DNA of 64,000 bases from Panax quinquefolius (GCA_020205615.1 CM035168.1:123031573-123095572); one strand, 5' to 3'; positions 1-12,304 are shown, numbered from the stretch's first letter. A program made the numbers and translations. Notes: generated from the letters alone by a model not told the origin.

Positions 1-640
1 CTCTCTCACTCCAACGAATTTTTAATTGTCAAGTTACTATTTAAAAAGTTACAATCAATAAAAGGCTTATAAATAATAAAAAATAAATCGTGAAATGTAG
101 TTAAACTTAATTTAAATTTATAAGAATTTGACTATTAAAATTGGATACTCTTTATTTATTCATTGAAATTTGTCTCCATAAATTTTTTATTTAAATGCTT
201 CATTTTGTGTCTTCATAATTTTATTTTTTTATTTTTTTAAATTATACAGTGCCTTTTCTATATATATATATATATTGTATATTTATACATTTTTGCATGA
301 TATTTGCATTCATAAATTATATTATTATTAAGTGAATGAAAAAAAAATATCATAATCATGGTTGCTTTCTTGCATAAGTAATTATGGATTATTTATTTTC
401 GTAAACTCTTTTACAAATGTGCAAGTTTATCTATAAATTAAATGTAAATAAAACTAAAACCCATACTAATATAGACGCATAATCTATTTTATTTTTATTT
501 TAAAATACGTTTGTGTAGTAATTGAGTAGATAAACTGACAATGTACATTACTCGGCTTTCTTTGTTCTTGATATACTACTAGTATTAATTTACATATTAA
601 AAGGTCCAACCAACATCTTGGGTATTAATAATAGGAACAA
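1..640. other. AT-rich intergenic DNA
   Basis: Very AT-rich sequence with short poly-A, poly-T and TA runs (a short TA repeat near 260-275). I see no open frame with family features, no RNA gene and no clear transposon end. Confidence 0.6.
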
Positions 641-835
641 TTACATTTTTTATTATATTTTAAAAAATAATTACATAAAAAGAATACAAATAAAATAATT
701 ACAAAAAGAGTGATATGTAATATTTAATTATAAAAAAAAATGTAATCTTATCCCTTTAATTATGCACACGATTACCATCTCTCCTATAATTTTCTCCCCA
801 TCTCTCCCACGATTTTCTCTCACTTCATTTCTGTT

Positions 836-1130
836 TTCATTCTTCTTATCATCCCTCCCTCCGCCTCCTCCTCCTCCTCTTTCTGTCCCACCCCTCCACC
901 TCCCCCTCCTCCCGCCTACCCTTCTCCCCTCCTTCCGCCACTCCCTCCCCACCCCCTCCTCCCCGCCTCCCCCGCCCCCGCCTCCCCCTCCTCCCTCCTC
1001 CCCCCCTCCTCCCCTTCCATTCGCCCCTTTCTCCTCCCCTCCTCCCCCCTCTCCTCTCCCCCCTCCCACACCCCACACCCTCCACCTCCACCATCCTCTC
1101 CTTGCCCCCTTTCTCCTCCCTCCGTCGCCC
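836..1130 (+). repeat. pyrimidine-only low-complexity tract (TCC/CCT-rich)
   Basis: Nearly every base on the + strand is C or T for about 290 bases, built of irregular TCC, CCT and CCG units. The apparent proline-rich (+) and glycine/arginine-rich (-) open frames here are products of base composition. A shorter version recurs at about 46800-46910. Confidence 0.85.
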
Positions 1131-1205
1131 ACTTCCATTTGGTTCATTCTCCACCTCCACCCAGAATCAAACAAATCATACGTTAGTAGCAAAACGATCA
1201 TGTAG

Positions 1206-1437
1206 TTGGTAGCCAAACATTAGATAAGATAACCAATTCAATTTTATTTGATTACCTATTTATTTTGAATGTGATGGGTTGGTAGAACCAAATTTCATAT
1301 GATTAGTTACCAAACTTTTCGATAAAAGTAACTAATTCAATTTTAGTTGATTACCATTTTTATTTTAAATGTGATGCAGTTGGTAGCCAAACTTCATATA
1401 AAGGTAAACATTTTAATTTTTGTTGGTAACCAAATCG
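1206..1437 (+). repeat. degenerate tandem repeat, about 2.5 units
   Basis: Units begin GTTGGTAG(A)CCAAA near 1206, 1279 and 1378. Each continues through an AATTCAATTTTA-type segment, and the first two end in GAATGTGATG or AAATGTGATG. Unit length varies from about 70 to 100 bp. The array lies inside the candidate TIR element. Confidence 0.6.
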
Positions 1438-1826
1438 TCAAAAAAATTCATAATAAAGAAATGGCATACAATGGCATGGCGATATATGATGGTAGTAGCG
1501 GCCGGCTGACGATATATAGCGGCGGCGGCAGGAGGCGGGTGGAGGAGGATGATATACAATAACTCCATAATTTTTTATTTTTAATTTTCTCATTTTGATT
1601 TGAATTTTGAATTATGGATTTGAAATTGTTGTTAGATCCAAAAGATTTGAATTTGAATTTTAGTTATCCTTGATTTTTGGTTTGTACTATTTTTGTAATA
1701 TGAATCCTAATTACACTTTTTTTGTAATTATTTAGTTGATGCACTTTTCTTATAATTACTTTCTATTTGTTGTATTCTTATGTAAGGACCCGTAATAATA
1801 TCCACCCCAATAGACCCCAAAACCCA

Positions 1827-1833
1827 GGCCCAT
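1827..1833 (+). promoter_or_regulatory. site II-type motif (GGCCCAT) upstream of the AFC1-like gene
   Basis: AGGCCCATTAC lies about 280 bases before the predicted AFC1 start codon. The TGGGCC/T core (read on the other strand) is a known TCP-factor site in plant housekeeping promoters. Very similar strings occur before the TPR gene (10978) and before the STP-like gene (38978). That these control transcription is inference. Confidence 0.4.
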
Positions 1834-2109
1834 TACTGGTCCAATATATACATACAGTCAACATTAATCCACCCCGTCCAAATAACATATCTTAAGTAGG
1901 ATTAGAAGAGTAACCTCATCGGCTCATACTTCTCTCTCCTCTTTCGTCTCTCATCTCTCAGATCTTGCGAGATTCGAGAAATTGGATAATCTATAATCGT
2001 TATGTCGCCCAAGTTGCCAACTTTCCTTCAAATTTCGTTTTTCCGGTCGTATTATATAGGTTAAACATTTTGAATTGTGGTATGGCCGATTAAAAATTTG
2101 TACATATAA

Positions 2110-5100
2110 ATGGAGACTCAAACAATCATAGAATTTCCGCACAAAAACATGGATAAACGACCCAGGAAGCGACCTCGATTAACGTGGGACATGCCCCCTC
2201 CAGCACCTCCTCTCAAGGTCTAATCTCCTCATCTCTATCCATCTCCTGTCCACATTCATATTGTATGTTGCTTACTCTTTACTATAATTTGTTCAAAATT
2301 TGTTTCAATTAGTTTAATTTTACTGTTGTTTTCAATTTAGATTATACTTCTGTCTTTCATTTTCTGAAACCGCAACTTTGGGAGGGTGTCTATAAATACA
2401 ATATATAAATCAATTTCATAATCAACATCAATTACAATATCAGATCATAGAACACAAATTCACACAGGTGGTGAGAAACCAGGGACCATTAACTCATTGG
2501 CATACTTGTACTTCTATATATCTTGATTTTTTTAATTTTTATGTATTGTGAATCAGAAATTAAATAGATTTTATGTACTTTGATATCGGAAGTAGGAACC
2601 TGCACTATATAGATCTTGCTTTATTTTACTTATTCTTAATTTTTTTTCCAAATAATTTAGCTGAAGTAAACTATGAGTTTTTAGTTTCATTTTTGTACTT
2701 TATATGCTCTTTTGGTCATTAATATTGCATACTAATTTGTTGTTTTCAAAACTTAGCATATGGCTATCAATTGAAATTTCCCCTCATTGATTAGAACATT
2801 ATTTTAGCTATCAATAAAAATCTTACTGTTCAGAGGACGTTTTATAAATTCTGTAGCTCCTGAAATGTTTTCTTATTTATTGGGTTTCAAATAATTCACT
2901 CCTTACGACCTCCCATGGATGTGACAATTACCACATATTCTTAAGTGGATGTTAGGCAGAAGAAAAAAAACTCGAGTGGAAAAGCAACATGGCACCTATT
3001 AAGGAGCATTAATTAGCCTTACTTTCCAAAGTGTCCATCCAGTTAATTCCAATTAGGTTAATTTGAAATCATGTGTATAAATGATTTTATCTGCCTTTCA
3101 TTTCGTCCCTCTTATCATTTTAGGGTTTATAAACTATTTCAAGTAAAGAGGTTACCTAGTTCTTGACCTGGTTAGATAGTTTTTTTCTTTCTTTACTATT
3201 ACTGAGAATTCTCACATAGTCACATGTTGGGTTCTTTATCATTTTTTTCTTTTGACAAGTACATGTTGGGTTCTGTTAATCATTTAATTTGTCCCCACAC
3301 TTTCTTTTTGGAACTTTGACAAAAGTTGGTCTGCTTGTCACCAGTCAGGCTGAAGTATCCGTATTCCATGTAAAATGTTTGATTTGGTTCTGGCTGGTAA
3401 ATTCCCTGTCCCCAGTTACTAAGTGTGTATCTCTATCAACTGCGGAAATATTCGTGCTTGCGTTTTTTTCAGATTGATACTCAAGAGGATAACTGTTTCT
3501 CAGACATATTCATTTGTCATTCAGGTCCTTCCAGCACTATATGGTGGGCAGGAGTTTACCAGTGGGGTTGTCCCGAATTATTCTTTTTCTTCTATATATT
3601 ACAAGGGTTTGGCCTGCAATGGATCCCCTCCTTGGAGACCGGATGATAAAGATGGTCATTACATTTATTCAATAGGAGAGAATTTGACTCCTCGTTGTAA
3701 GCACACTCATACTTGACCTACTGGTGAAATCTGTTTCAATTGTAGTGGTCTTTATATTGTAGTATTTGTGATGTTTTATATTACCGTGATGTTGATTTAG
3801 TGTTTTTACATTAAAATATTCTTCTTGTAGTTAATTATGAGCATGGTTTAATCTAAGTGCCAAATTCGGAGTGTGGATGTGGATGTGGGTGTGAGTGTAA
3901 GTTCTTGTACGAAAGTACAAGATTAATGAAGTTTAAAAAACATAACTATCAAAGCGTCTTGAAAGTTGAAAGCTTTGTCAATTATTTAGTACATTATTGG
4001 TTAAGAAAAATGTGTGTTCAACTGTTGTAGTTATATACTTATATATTTAGTTTCCCCCAACAAACACAGGAGAATAGTGTCACTTCTTATAGGGTGCGTG
4101 GACTCTATTTCAATTGTTATGTATGCCATATTTTCTTTTTCCCACTTCTTATAGGGTGGGTGGCCTGGCCTACTTGTTCCCTCTATTATGCTTATATTCT
4201 CTTTTCGTCAAATAAAATTTCTTCTTATCCAAAAAAAGGCAACGCCTTCAACCAAATTTGTGAAGGTATTTTAATGGGTCCACATCATAGTAAGAGAGAA
4301 AACAGGGTTGTCCTTGTTTAATACAGCACTGTAGGTCTACAGGATTAATTTACTTCTGTATAGTAATGCATCGTAAACTCTGCTATATTGTCAATTTTGT
4401 CACTCTTTTTCTTCCCTCTTCTTTTAAATATAAAAACTGCTACAATTTTTACATAAACATATGTTCTATACCGTAGCCATGTATGGAGTAGCATTCTTCT
4501 TTAATTCGCAGTTGATGGTGCTAATAGTTCCTTCTCTCGTTTCTGCAGACAGAATTTTGAGCAAGATGGGTGAAGGTTAGTTGTTTTTTTTCAAAATGGA
4601 TTTAGAGTTATTAACCTTTTAATTTGAGGTGGCTCAAATATGTTCCTTTCTTTGTTCTTTCTTACTTGGGAAAAATAATTGCAGGGACTTTTGGGCAAGT
4701 TTTAGAATGTTTGGACAATGAAAAGAAAGAGATCGTGGCAATAAAAATTGTTCGCTCAATACGCAAGTATCGCGAAGCTGCTCTGATTGAAATTGATGTC
4801 CTACAGAAGCTTTATAGGCATGATGTTGGTGGCAAGCGGTAAGCATCTTCTTTCTTTTCAACTTCCACATTCAATGTAGATAAAAGTGATTTTTGGTATA
4901 AGTGCTTTCATTCTTTGCAGTTGTGTGCAAATACGGAATTGGTTTGACTATCGTAATCATATATGTATTGTAAGTATTTGTTGATACGCATGGTTTAATT
5001 AATTTAAAAAGGGCATTGATATTCCTTCATGCCTGAATATTCTGTGAGTTAAAAACTTGCGGATGGATTTAAATGGTGTTAACAGGTTTTTGAGAAGCTT

Positions 5101-8100
5101 GGTCCAAGCTTATACGATTTTCTCCGGAAAAACAGCTATCGTTCATTTCCCATTGACCTTGTTCGGGATTTTGGCAGACAACTTTTGGAATCTGTAGAAT
5201 GTGTGTAGACAAATCTTGCACCACTTTACTTTATATTGCTGTATCTTGATGCTGTAATTGCTCTATATAAAAGTTGCGATGTGGGCGTTAATTGTCTGCC
5301 TGTTATATTTGTATATTTGACTTAATACCAGTTTAGCCACACTAAGTAATTTTTTTTGTTATACATGCATGGAGTGATGATAACTATCAGTCTGATTCTG
5401 GTTTCTCATTTATTTGTTTGCTTGTTCTTGCAGTTATGCATGATCTTCGCCTGATTCACACTGATTTGAAGCCTGAAAATATTCTTCTTGTTTCCTCGGA
5501 GTATATTAAAGTTCCCGATTATAAGGTATTACTTTATGTAGAATGATATTGTGGTTTCGATAGATGGTTTTCTCATTGCACAAACTGTTTGTACATGTAT
5601 GCCTATTACCTAAACAGGTCTACATAGGGTTGAATTAAATATTCAATATTTAATCAACTGCATTTGTTCCGACTTCTTTGTTGGTATAAAAAGTATAGTA
5701 GGTTAATCTATGCTAAATTATGTTATATGGCTCAAAATTTTTTTTAGTAATTGTTCATCAAATGCATACTACCAGGAAAATTCTTTTTAAGCCTGATAAA
5801 ATTGTAACTTATGGCTGATATTTTACTTCATTCCTGCAATCAAGTTTCTTTTGTGATCCACAAAAGAAGGTTCCTCTTTCAAGAATCTGCCAAAAACAAG
5901 CTCGATTAAGCTTATTGACTTTGGGAGTACTACATTTGAGCATCAAGATCACAGCTATGTAGTGTCAACGCGTCATTACCGTGCACCGGAAGTTATTTTG
6001 GGTAATTCTTGTCTCTTGTCACATTTTATTGTCAGTATTTTTATCTTTAGTTTCAAGGCTTGTTAGTTTAGCTCTGACCCTGATTGATTTGATTATCTGG
6101 ATCTTTTAGAGGTAAAGATCCGATTCCACTCGGTTTTAGATCGATCTGATACTATAATGAATTTATGCAATAGCATAAAACTGTACATCTCGAACTTAAA
6201 AAGTTTATTTATTATTTCGTTTGTGTTGAAGATAAAATAATTCCGTGCTACGGTTGGTTTGAGTCTTTTATTTTTAAGATTATGTTATGTAACAACTTGC
6301 AAGTCGTGATATATGACTTCCACACTTGAGGGGGAGTGTTAGAAGATTATTCTAGAATCATGAGCATATTAAAGTATATTATTATTAGAACACCAAGTAT
6401 GCATGGTGCCTACACATACTTACTTACTTGGCCACTACTCAACTAGTAGTTTATATATAAGGCTTTAGTACTCTTTGTAATAATATAACAACAATATTCA
6501 ATACATCTATTTTATCTCGGTTTGAGTATTTAAATTAATAAAAAAAATCCAGGACAAGTTTTCAAATTTTCCTTAAAATTTTTGTTGTGAATTGCAAGTT
6601 AAGAACAGTTTAGTTAACATAAGTATTTGTAGAACTCAACCTATCAAAATGCAAATGTAACTGTATAACTCAAAATTGAATTATTTCATTTCATAAATTA
6701 TTTTTCTTGGATCAAAATTGCCTGATAGGAGATGACATCCAATTATATGTAGCTCTATAGGGTTTGGACGTTTGGTTCAAACAACCACGATTTTGGTATG
6801 AACCAGGCAGCTTACAGGCCTAGTCAACAAGGTTCTATGAGTTAAAATACTTTTTGTTGTTTGCAGGTCTTGGGTGGAACTATCCTTGTGATATGTGGAG
6901 TGTTGGTTGCATACTAGTTGAACTTTACTCTGTAAGTCTGAGTTGAATGTGCTTATCTACTTCACTTTTCCTTTTTGTTCTCTTTCTATTTTATGGTTGG
7001 AATAAGTGATTCACAGTCTGTACAAAAATGTTCTTATGGTCAATCCTATCGCTTTCTTTTTTAAAGTTCAATAGTAAGTTCACTTTCCAGTGGGGATGTT
7101 GCTGAAAAGACAAGAATACTCTGAGAGAAGCCTTTCCTCTCGAGTTGTTAATTTAGTCTTAGCAATTTTTTTTTTGTGTCTTGTTGCTCTAAACAGCTAC
7201 TTGATATCAGCTAGAGTGGTATTTATTGAAGGAAACAACGTGATGGTTCATTTATACGTTTATGTTAATTTGTTTTTTGATAAGTTATGATTCCTTTACT
7301 GATTAACTATTCATTTGTTTGTTGAGTCTCAAATTTATTAAAATTAGCTACTTATAGGAAAACAGTCTTTTCATGGAATTAAATTTACTAATTTGGAATT
7401 ACCCTCTTCAGTCTCATCCACACTCTATCTCTCTCTAAATAAAGTTGCTACCATGGAGCCATTCTTTCTTTGAAGTCCTTAATGATATATCCTTGCAAAA
7501 CTGTCTGGAGATTATGTACATTAAGCTTTGAATATTTTTCGTTTTCCTTTAATGAAGTTTGGGTTTATGGCTCATCAATTTAAATTTTGTTCATGGACAG
7601 GGAGAGGCCCTTTTCCAAACACATGAGAATTTGGAACATCTTGCAATGATGGAAAGAGTTCTAGGACCACTGCCACAACATATGATTATCAGAGCCGAGT
7701 AAGATTGCTCATCTTCATTTGTTCATTTTATACGTTGTTATCTCACGTGTGAAAGCTCTTACTGTGACCATGATACCTTCTCAGCCGTTGTGCTGATAAA
7801 TATTTCAAAATGGGTGTACGGTTGGATTGGCCAGAAGGTGCTACTTCAAGAAAAAGTATGAGGTCCGTTTGGAAATTGCCCCGTCTTCAGGTAAGTTGTA
7901 TTGGGACTATGAACTGCTTTTTAAAATAAATTCACAAGATATTATCATAGTCTGTGCCTCTTGTTTAGGTATGAAAATGATTGTAACTGGTGAACTATGC
8001 TCACTGGTTCCTATGTGAATGCAAAAGTAGGATAAAATATGCTTAAACTTTTAAATGAAATAAGGTCAGGTGCCTGCACTATTATTTTTATGTTGAGGTT

Positions 8101-9131
8101 TCACTGTGCTATAGATTAAGTTCCATCAGCTTTATTGATATGAATTTCTTATGAACATGATAGAAGCATGTAAGACAGTTGCATCTTCTGTCAAGGGTAT
8201 TCAATTTTCTTTCCGTTGCAGTTAGGTCTACAGCTTGAAGATTTCTATTATTTCCGTACCACTTCATTTCATTTTGTTTCATCTTATACCACTCCTTTAA
8301 GTTTCGTTTAAGTGCTTGAAATCTCAATGGCAAGGACATCCAAATTGATATGGATCGAGTAACAGACTGCAAAAGTTTGGGTGAATATTAACTTCTCAGA
8401 TTTCCAATGGTTTGTGGGTCGAAGTTGGAACAAATGAGCTATAACTAAGTAGCATGAGAGTGAATAGATGGAGTTCCTGGGGAAGCTCTAATTTGTCTTG
8501 AAGATTCTGTTCTATACACTGCAATTTCATAATTAAAAAAAGGGCAAAATTGTTGAAAAGTATCATTTAAATTTCCTGAATGAAAGTCATACAACCATTC
8601 TTTGAATAGATTTCTGTTGATTGTTTTTGCTCTGTATTGTACCACCAAATGCATTTATCTGTGGTTTCATTATTACCACTCTAATGGATTTTACAAATCA
8701 TTTGTATTTTTTTTTAGCAAGTTTATGTTTCTTTGGCATCAAGAGCCTTTAGTCTCTTTTTTTGTGTATAAAGTCTTAAAACTACTTGGATGATTAAAAC
8801 TTATTTGCAAGGCCAACTTGTTTAAAGACCGGTCCTTTCATTGTTTAAATTTGTGTAAATTTTGCTAGACAGATGCTCTTATAATTCTTTCTTGTTTTCT
8901 CTAAACATTCAATATGAATGAGTTTTTGTATACTTTAAAATGCAGAACCTGGTTATGCAGCATGTGGATCACTCTGCTGGTGATTTGATTGATCTCCTGC
9001 AAGGGCTTTTGCGGTATGATCCAGCAGAGCGACTCAAAGCAAGGGAAGCTCTAAGGCATCCCTTCTTCACTAGGGATGTGAGAAGGTGTGGCTTTCCATT
9101 GTTATTGAACATGCTTTGTATCCAATGGTGA
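2110..9131 (+). CDS. AFC1: LAMMER (CLK-type) dual-specificity protein kinase, AFC1-like, 12 coding exons, one in-frame stop in the default reading
   Basis: Exons: 2110-2217, 3525-3696, 4549-4575, 4685-4838, 4921-4969, 5086-5200, 5434-5525, 5845-6001, 6867-6931, 7601-7698, 7785-7890, 8946-9131; all introns are GT-AG. The start at 2110 is preferred over an in-frame ATG at 2149 because it adds an EFPH-type leader seen in plant AFC proteins. Visible features: basic N-terminus, GEGTFGQV loop (residues 101-108), AIK lysine 123, HTDLKPEN (217-224, catalytic Asp 219), DFG, APEVILG and the EHLAMMER signature. LAMMER kinases phosphorylate SR splicing factors in the nucleus. FEHQDHSY and HPFFTRD favour AFC1 over AFC2/3. 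With exon 8 starting at 5845 the fourth codon is TGA (5854-5856); starting instead at 5884 keeps frame, drops 13 codons including the stop and gives about 429 residues (family 400-467). It may be functional through that acceptor, a pseudogene, or hit by a sequencing error. Confidence 0.9.
6321..6505 (+). mobile_element. Ty1/copia-type LTR remnant in AFC1 intron 8
   Basis: A purine-rich CTTGAGGGGGAG runs straight into TGTTAGAAG at 6337, the usual polypurine tract to 3' LTR junction of plant copia elements. A TATATAAGG promoter-like string and an ATACA end at 6505 follow. That gives an LTR of about 170 bp. No coding part was recognised before the purine tract, so this is a 3' fragment. It lies in the 865-bp intron between kinase exons 8 and 9. 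Confidence 0.55.
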
Positions 9132-10977
9132 GATTTTTTGAGAGAAATTTTATAAAGCTTAAATGAGAAAAAATAAAAAAAATGAAGCAACTATAGTTTT
9201 TGACCAAAATCTTTGCCAACTGCTATCTTGATGTAGACTGTGCCTATCTTTGTCATCTGACCCCACATTTTTCTTCTCATATTTGTTCTTTTTCTTCTTT
9301 GATCAAAATTGATTGTGATTTCTGGGTGTGTCTACCGTCTATGTGCAGTACTTTATTCTAATAAGCCATAGCTGGATAAGCATTGGTTTTCCTGTCACGG
9401 CTTTCCAATTGCTGTTATCATCACATAAAACATTTAAAACTTTAACCTGTTCCGATCCCGAGTCGGACTGTTTTTTGATATGTCAACTTTCAGTTATTGC
9501 ATAACATAATGCAAATAAACACTCAACGCACTTTATCTTTCTACCCGATACACCACCTTACATGTTGAGATATTTTGTGCATCCAAAACAATTTTGGTAT
9601 ATTATCCGGGAAATGATATATATGTCGAGACGAAATTATGTATGCCATTTTGGAATATTAGGGTTTGATCATTTTTAATTATGTATGCCATTTGGTGTGA
9701 AGTCTGATAGATTTGATGTTTTGTATAAGCTTCGACTCCACTTGTCATAATATTCTCTCCAATTATTTTTGATGAATTTTAATTGTTACATTTTAAGACT
9801 AAATTTTGTCATTGGGAAAAAAAATAGTTGGGTTATAGTGATCATAGATTAATATTACATTTTTTTATTCTTTTTAATGATATTGGTATAAAACAACGCA
9901 ATGCACTTAAGTTTATTATAATTAAGTTAAACAGTTTATCATCATTTTAGTATCTACATAAAGCAAAATTATTTCTTAATATACACATTTTGCAAAAAGG
10001 AATTCTTTTTGTGGAACACGAGTATTAAGTTGGAGAGGATCAAGTGCATATTCTTTTATTTAACATATCTTGCTCATCACCTATAAAGACGGATCGTTTT
10101 AGTTTTTAGCGATGTATTGAATCAGAGACGTATTGAACCATTTATCTATTTTATAGCGACGGATCAAATCGTCATTCGTCCATCGCTAAAGGTAGTGAAC
10201 AAGGTATGTAAAATAAAATGGTATGCACCAGAAACGGATTGTAAGTTTAGAGATCAATATTACATCTTGAATTATATTTTATTATTTTGTTATTTTATGT
10301 ATTTTCACATCTTAAGTACTTTTCATATTTCTTCTTTTTATTCTTAAATTGATCTTAATTTAATTATTAAGAATTTCAATATTATTTTCAATTACTGATG
10401 TATTCCATGTAAAGTATACGGTTAAGTTCATTATAGTAAAACGAAAATGTTTATATCAACTTTTTAATTGTTAGTTATATGGATAAATATTAGTAGTAAT
10501 TTTTTTTTTGTTTTAAAGAGATATATAATGATTGGATAAATATTAATAGTAATTTTATTTAGAGAAATGAGGTGAGGTCTTCTTATAATTCTTATCAATT
10601 TCATATATTAATAAATAGATTCTTATCAATTTCATATATTAATAAATAGTAATTGTAATTGACGTAAGTCAAACTTTTATTATAATAGTATGTAAAAGTA
10701 TTATTTATTACGGCCTAACTGTAAATTTTATAAAAGTTGTATCTTTTATTTGGGTGAAATACTTTTTACATGTTTTTTTCAATATATATTTTTACATAAT
10801 TTCCTCAAACAGAGAATAAAATGGGTTTCATTTTCAAGGGAAGAGAATTTAAAAATATCAAAAAAAAATGTTAAAATATCAATTAATCTTATTAAAAACA
10901 AATAAATTCTCTTTCCATAGCCCAGAGAATTACAGACCAGCCCATTGAAGTAACTAACTGGCTGTTGAACCCCAATA
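9132..10977. other. intergenic DNA between the kinase and TPR genes
   Basis: AT-rich sequence with the presumed kinase 3' UTR at its left end. Around 10085-10195 there are GACGGAT and CGTCCATCGCTAAA strings that recall sub-terminal repeats of CACTA elements, too few to call. A 31-bp exact tandem duplication at 10588-10649 is listed separately. No gene seen. Confidence 0.5.
10588..10649 (+). repeat. exact tandem duplication, 31 bp x 2
   Basis: The unit starting ATTCTTATCAATTTC occupies 10588-10618 and is repeated without a mismatch at 10619-10649. The exact identity suggests a recent local duplication. Confidence 0.9.
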
Positions 10978-10984
10978 GGCCCAT
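10978..10984 (+). promoter_or_regulatory. site II-type motif (GGCCCAT) upstream of the TPR gene
   Basis: GGCCCATTAC lies about 130 bases before the start codon and matches the motif in the AFC1 promoter. Together with the telo-box at 11099 it makes the site II plus telo-box pairing common in promoters of translation and plastid housekeeping genes; the role here is inferred. Confidence 0.5.
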
Positions 10985-11098
10985 TACTTTCAGGGTTTTG
11001 AATTATAAACAGAAGCAAAACATACTTATTCTCTCTCTTGCTTGCCTTGACATTATCACTTCATCAGGGGGTTTTCTGTCGGTGATCTCAGTGAGCGT

Positions 11099-11107
11099 AA
11101 ACCCTAA
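11099..11107 (+). promoter_or_regulatory. telo-box (AAACCCTAA) next to the start codon
   Basis: AAACCCTAA ends eight bases before the ATG at 11116, in the expected 5' leader. Telo-boxes near transcription starts are known from genes of ribosome and organelle biogenesis. Confidence 0.55.
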
Positions 11108-11115
11108 AAATCGCC

Positions 11116-11255
11116 ATGGAAACAGCTCTATCTAAACTCACCCAATCGCTTCCTCTCTCACTTCATCACCAACGTCCATCAATTTCATGCCCCATTTCCT
11201 TTCTTTTCTTTAGATTCCCAGATCCACTCCTACCACCGTCAACTTCTTCACTCAA

Positions 11256-11296
<41 letters not shown>

Positions 11297-12228
11297 GGCC
11301 GATTAACGCATCATCATCATCATCAAAGCCTAAAAACCCTAAACCCCAAATTATCCAAACCCTAAACCCATACCCATTCTCTCTCATCAGAACAACTCTC
11401 ATTGCCGCCGTCACCGCTACCGCAATATTCCTCGCTCGATTCAACTTCAAGCCCGTAATTGCCGCCACTGTTTCGCTCCCACCCACAGTTGAAGAGTCCA
11501 TTTCAGATGGAGATAGAAAAAATAATCTTGAAGAGTCCATTTCGGATGAAAAGAGAGAAAAAAATCTTGAAGAGTTGTTGAATGCTCAGCCAGATGACGT
11601 TCAAGCTTTGAAAAGCCTGTTGGAGCTTAAAATCAAGAACGAGAAAGTTCAAGAAGCAGTCCAAATTATGGACCAGTTGATAAAACTAGAACCGGAAGAC
11701 AATGAATGGCCTTTGCTAAAATCCCACATGTATTGTTATGGTGGAGACACGGAATCGGCCAAAATTGGGTTTAATGAGATACTCTCTAAAGACCCTTTAC
11801 GTGTTGAAGCCTATCACGGGCTGGTCCTGGCAGCCACACAGGCTGATTCTGATACTGAATTGAAGGAAGTTGAGAAAAGGATTAGGGAGGGAACTGAGAT
11901 GGTCAAGAAAGAGAAGAAGAAGGAGGATTTGAGGGACTTTATGCTTTTGCTTGCTCAAGTTCGAGTCATTGAAGGGGAATATAATGATGCATTGAAGATT
12001 TATGAGGCTCTTGTGAAGGAAGAGCCACTGGATTTTCGGCCTTATTTATGTCAAGGGATTATATATACTCTTTTGAGGAAGAAAGATGAGGCCGGGAAGA
12101 ATTTTCAAAGGTATAGGAGGCTTATTCCCGAGGGTCATCCATACGCAAGCTATTTGGATGATAATTTGATTGCTACCAAGCTTTTCTCGCAGAAGGTGGA
12201 AAACGATAGAGCGCGTGCAAAGAATTGA
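11116..12228 (+). CDS. plastid TPR protein, SLOW GREEN 1-like, intronless
   Basis: A single exon of 370 codons starting at ATG in a good context (GCCATGG). Residues 1-90 are Ser/Pro-rich and poorly acidic, as in a chloroplast transit peptide, and contain 13 consecutive serines (48-60). A hydrophobic stretch at about 93-108 could anchor it in a plastid membrane. From about residue 150 to 360 there are TPR-like helix pairs: LEELLNAQPDDVQAL, AVQIMDQLIKLEPED, GFNEILSKDPLRVEAYHGL, ALKIYEALVKEEPLDFRPY and AGKNFQRYRRLIPEG. This order and the C-terminal ATKLFSQKV match my memory of SLOW GREEN 1, a protein needed for early chloroplast development, and its close paralogue. Residues about 126-150 contain a doubled EESISD segment from a 39-bp DNA duplication. 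Which paralogue it is cannot be settled here. Confidence 0.85.
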
Positions 12229-12304
12229 AGTTGAAGGGAATATGGCAACAATATGTATTATATGAGACGAGCAGAGTGTGCTTCGTGTAAAGCAGCAAGG
12301 TTCT

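Larger units (their letters stand above)
680..1784. mobile_element. candidate non-autonomous DNA transposon with imperfect terminal inverted repeats
   Basis: The left end (about 680-720) carries AAGAATACAA then AATTACAAAAAGAGTG. The reverse complement of the right end (about 1710-1784) carries AAGAATACAACAAA, an AAAGTGCA stretch, then AATTACAAAAAAAGTG. The ends are therefore inverted, imperfect copies of one AT-rich motif. Between them lie a long pyrimidine tract, a short tandem array and a small GGC-rich patch, and no transposase. A second, truncated relative in the same orientation lies at about 46640-46910, so this is a dispersed repeat. It could be a Mutator-like or other TIR family; I could not fix a target-site duplication, so both ends are approximate. 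Confidence 0.4.

Noticed and set aside
762..1205. Open frames on both strands rich in Pro (+) or Gly/Arg (-)
   Set aside because: They follow from the pyrimidine-only tract: all frames lack stops through base composition and there is no domain.
10085..10195. GACGGAT / CGTCCATCGCTAAA strings suggesting a CACTA transposon end
   Set aside because: Only two or three motif copies, with no CACTA terminus or target duplication seen.
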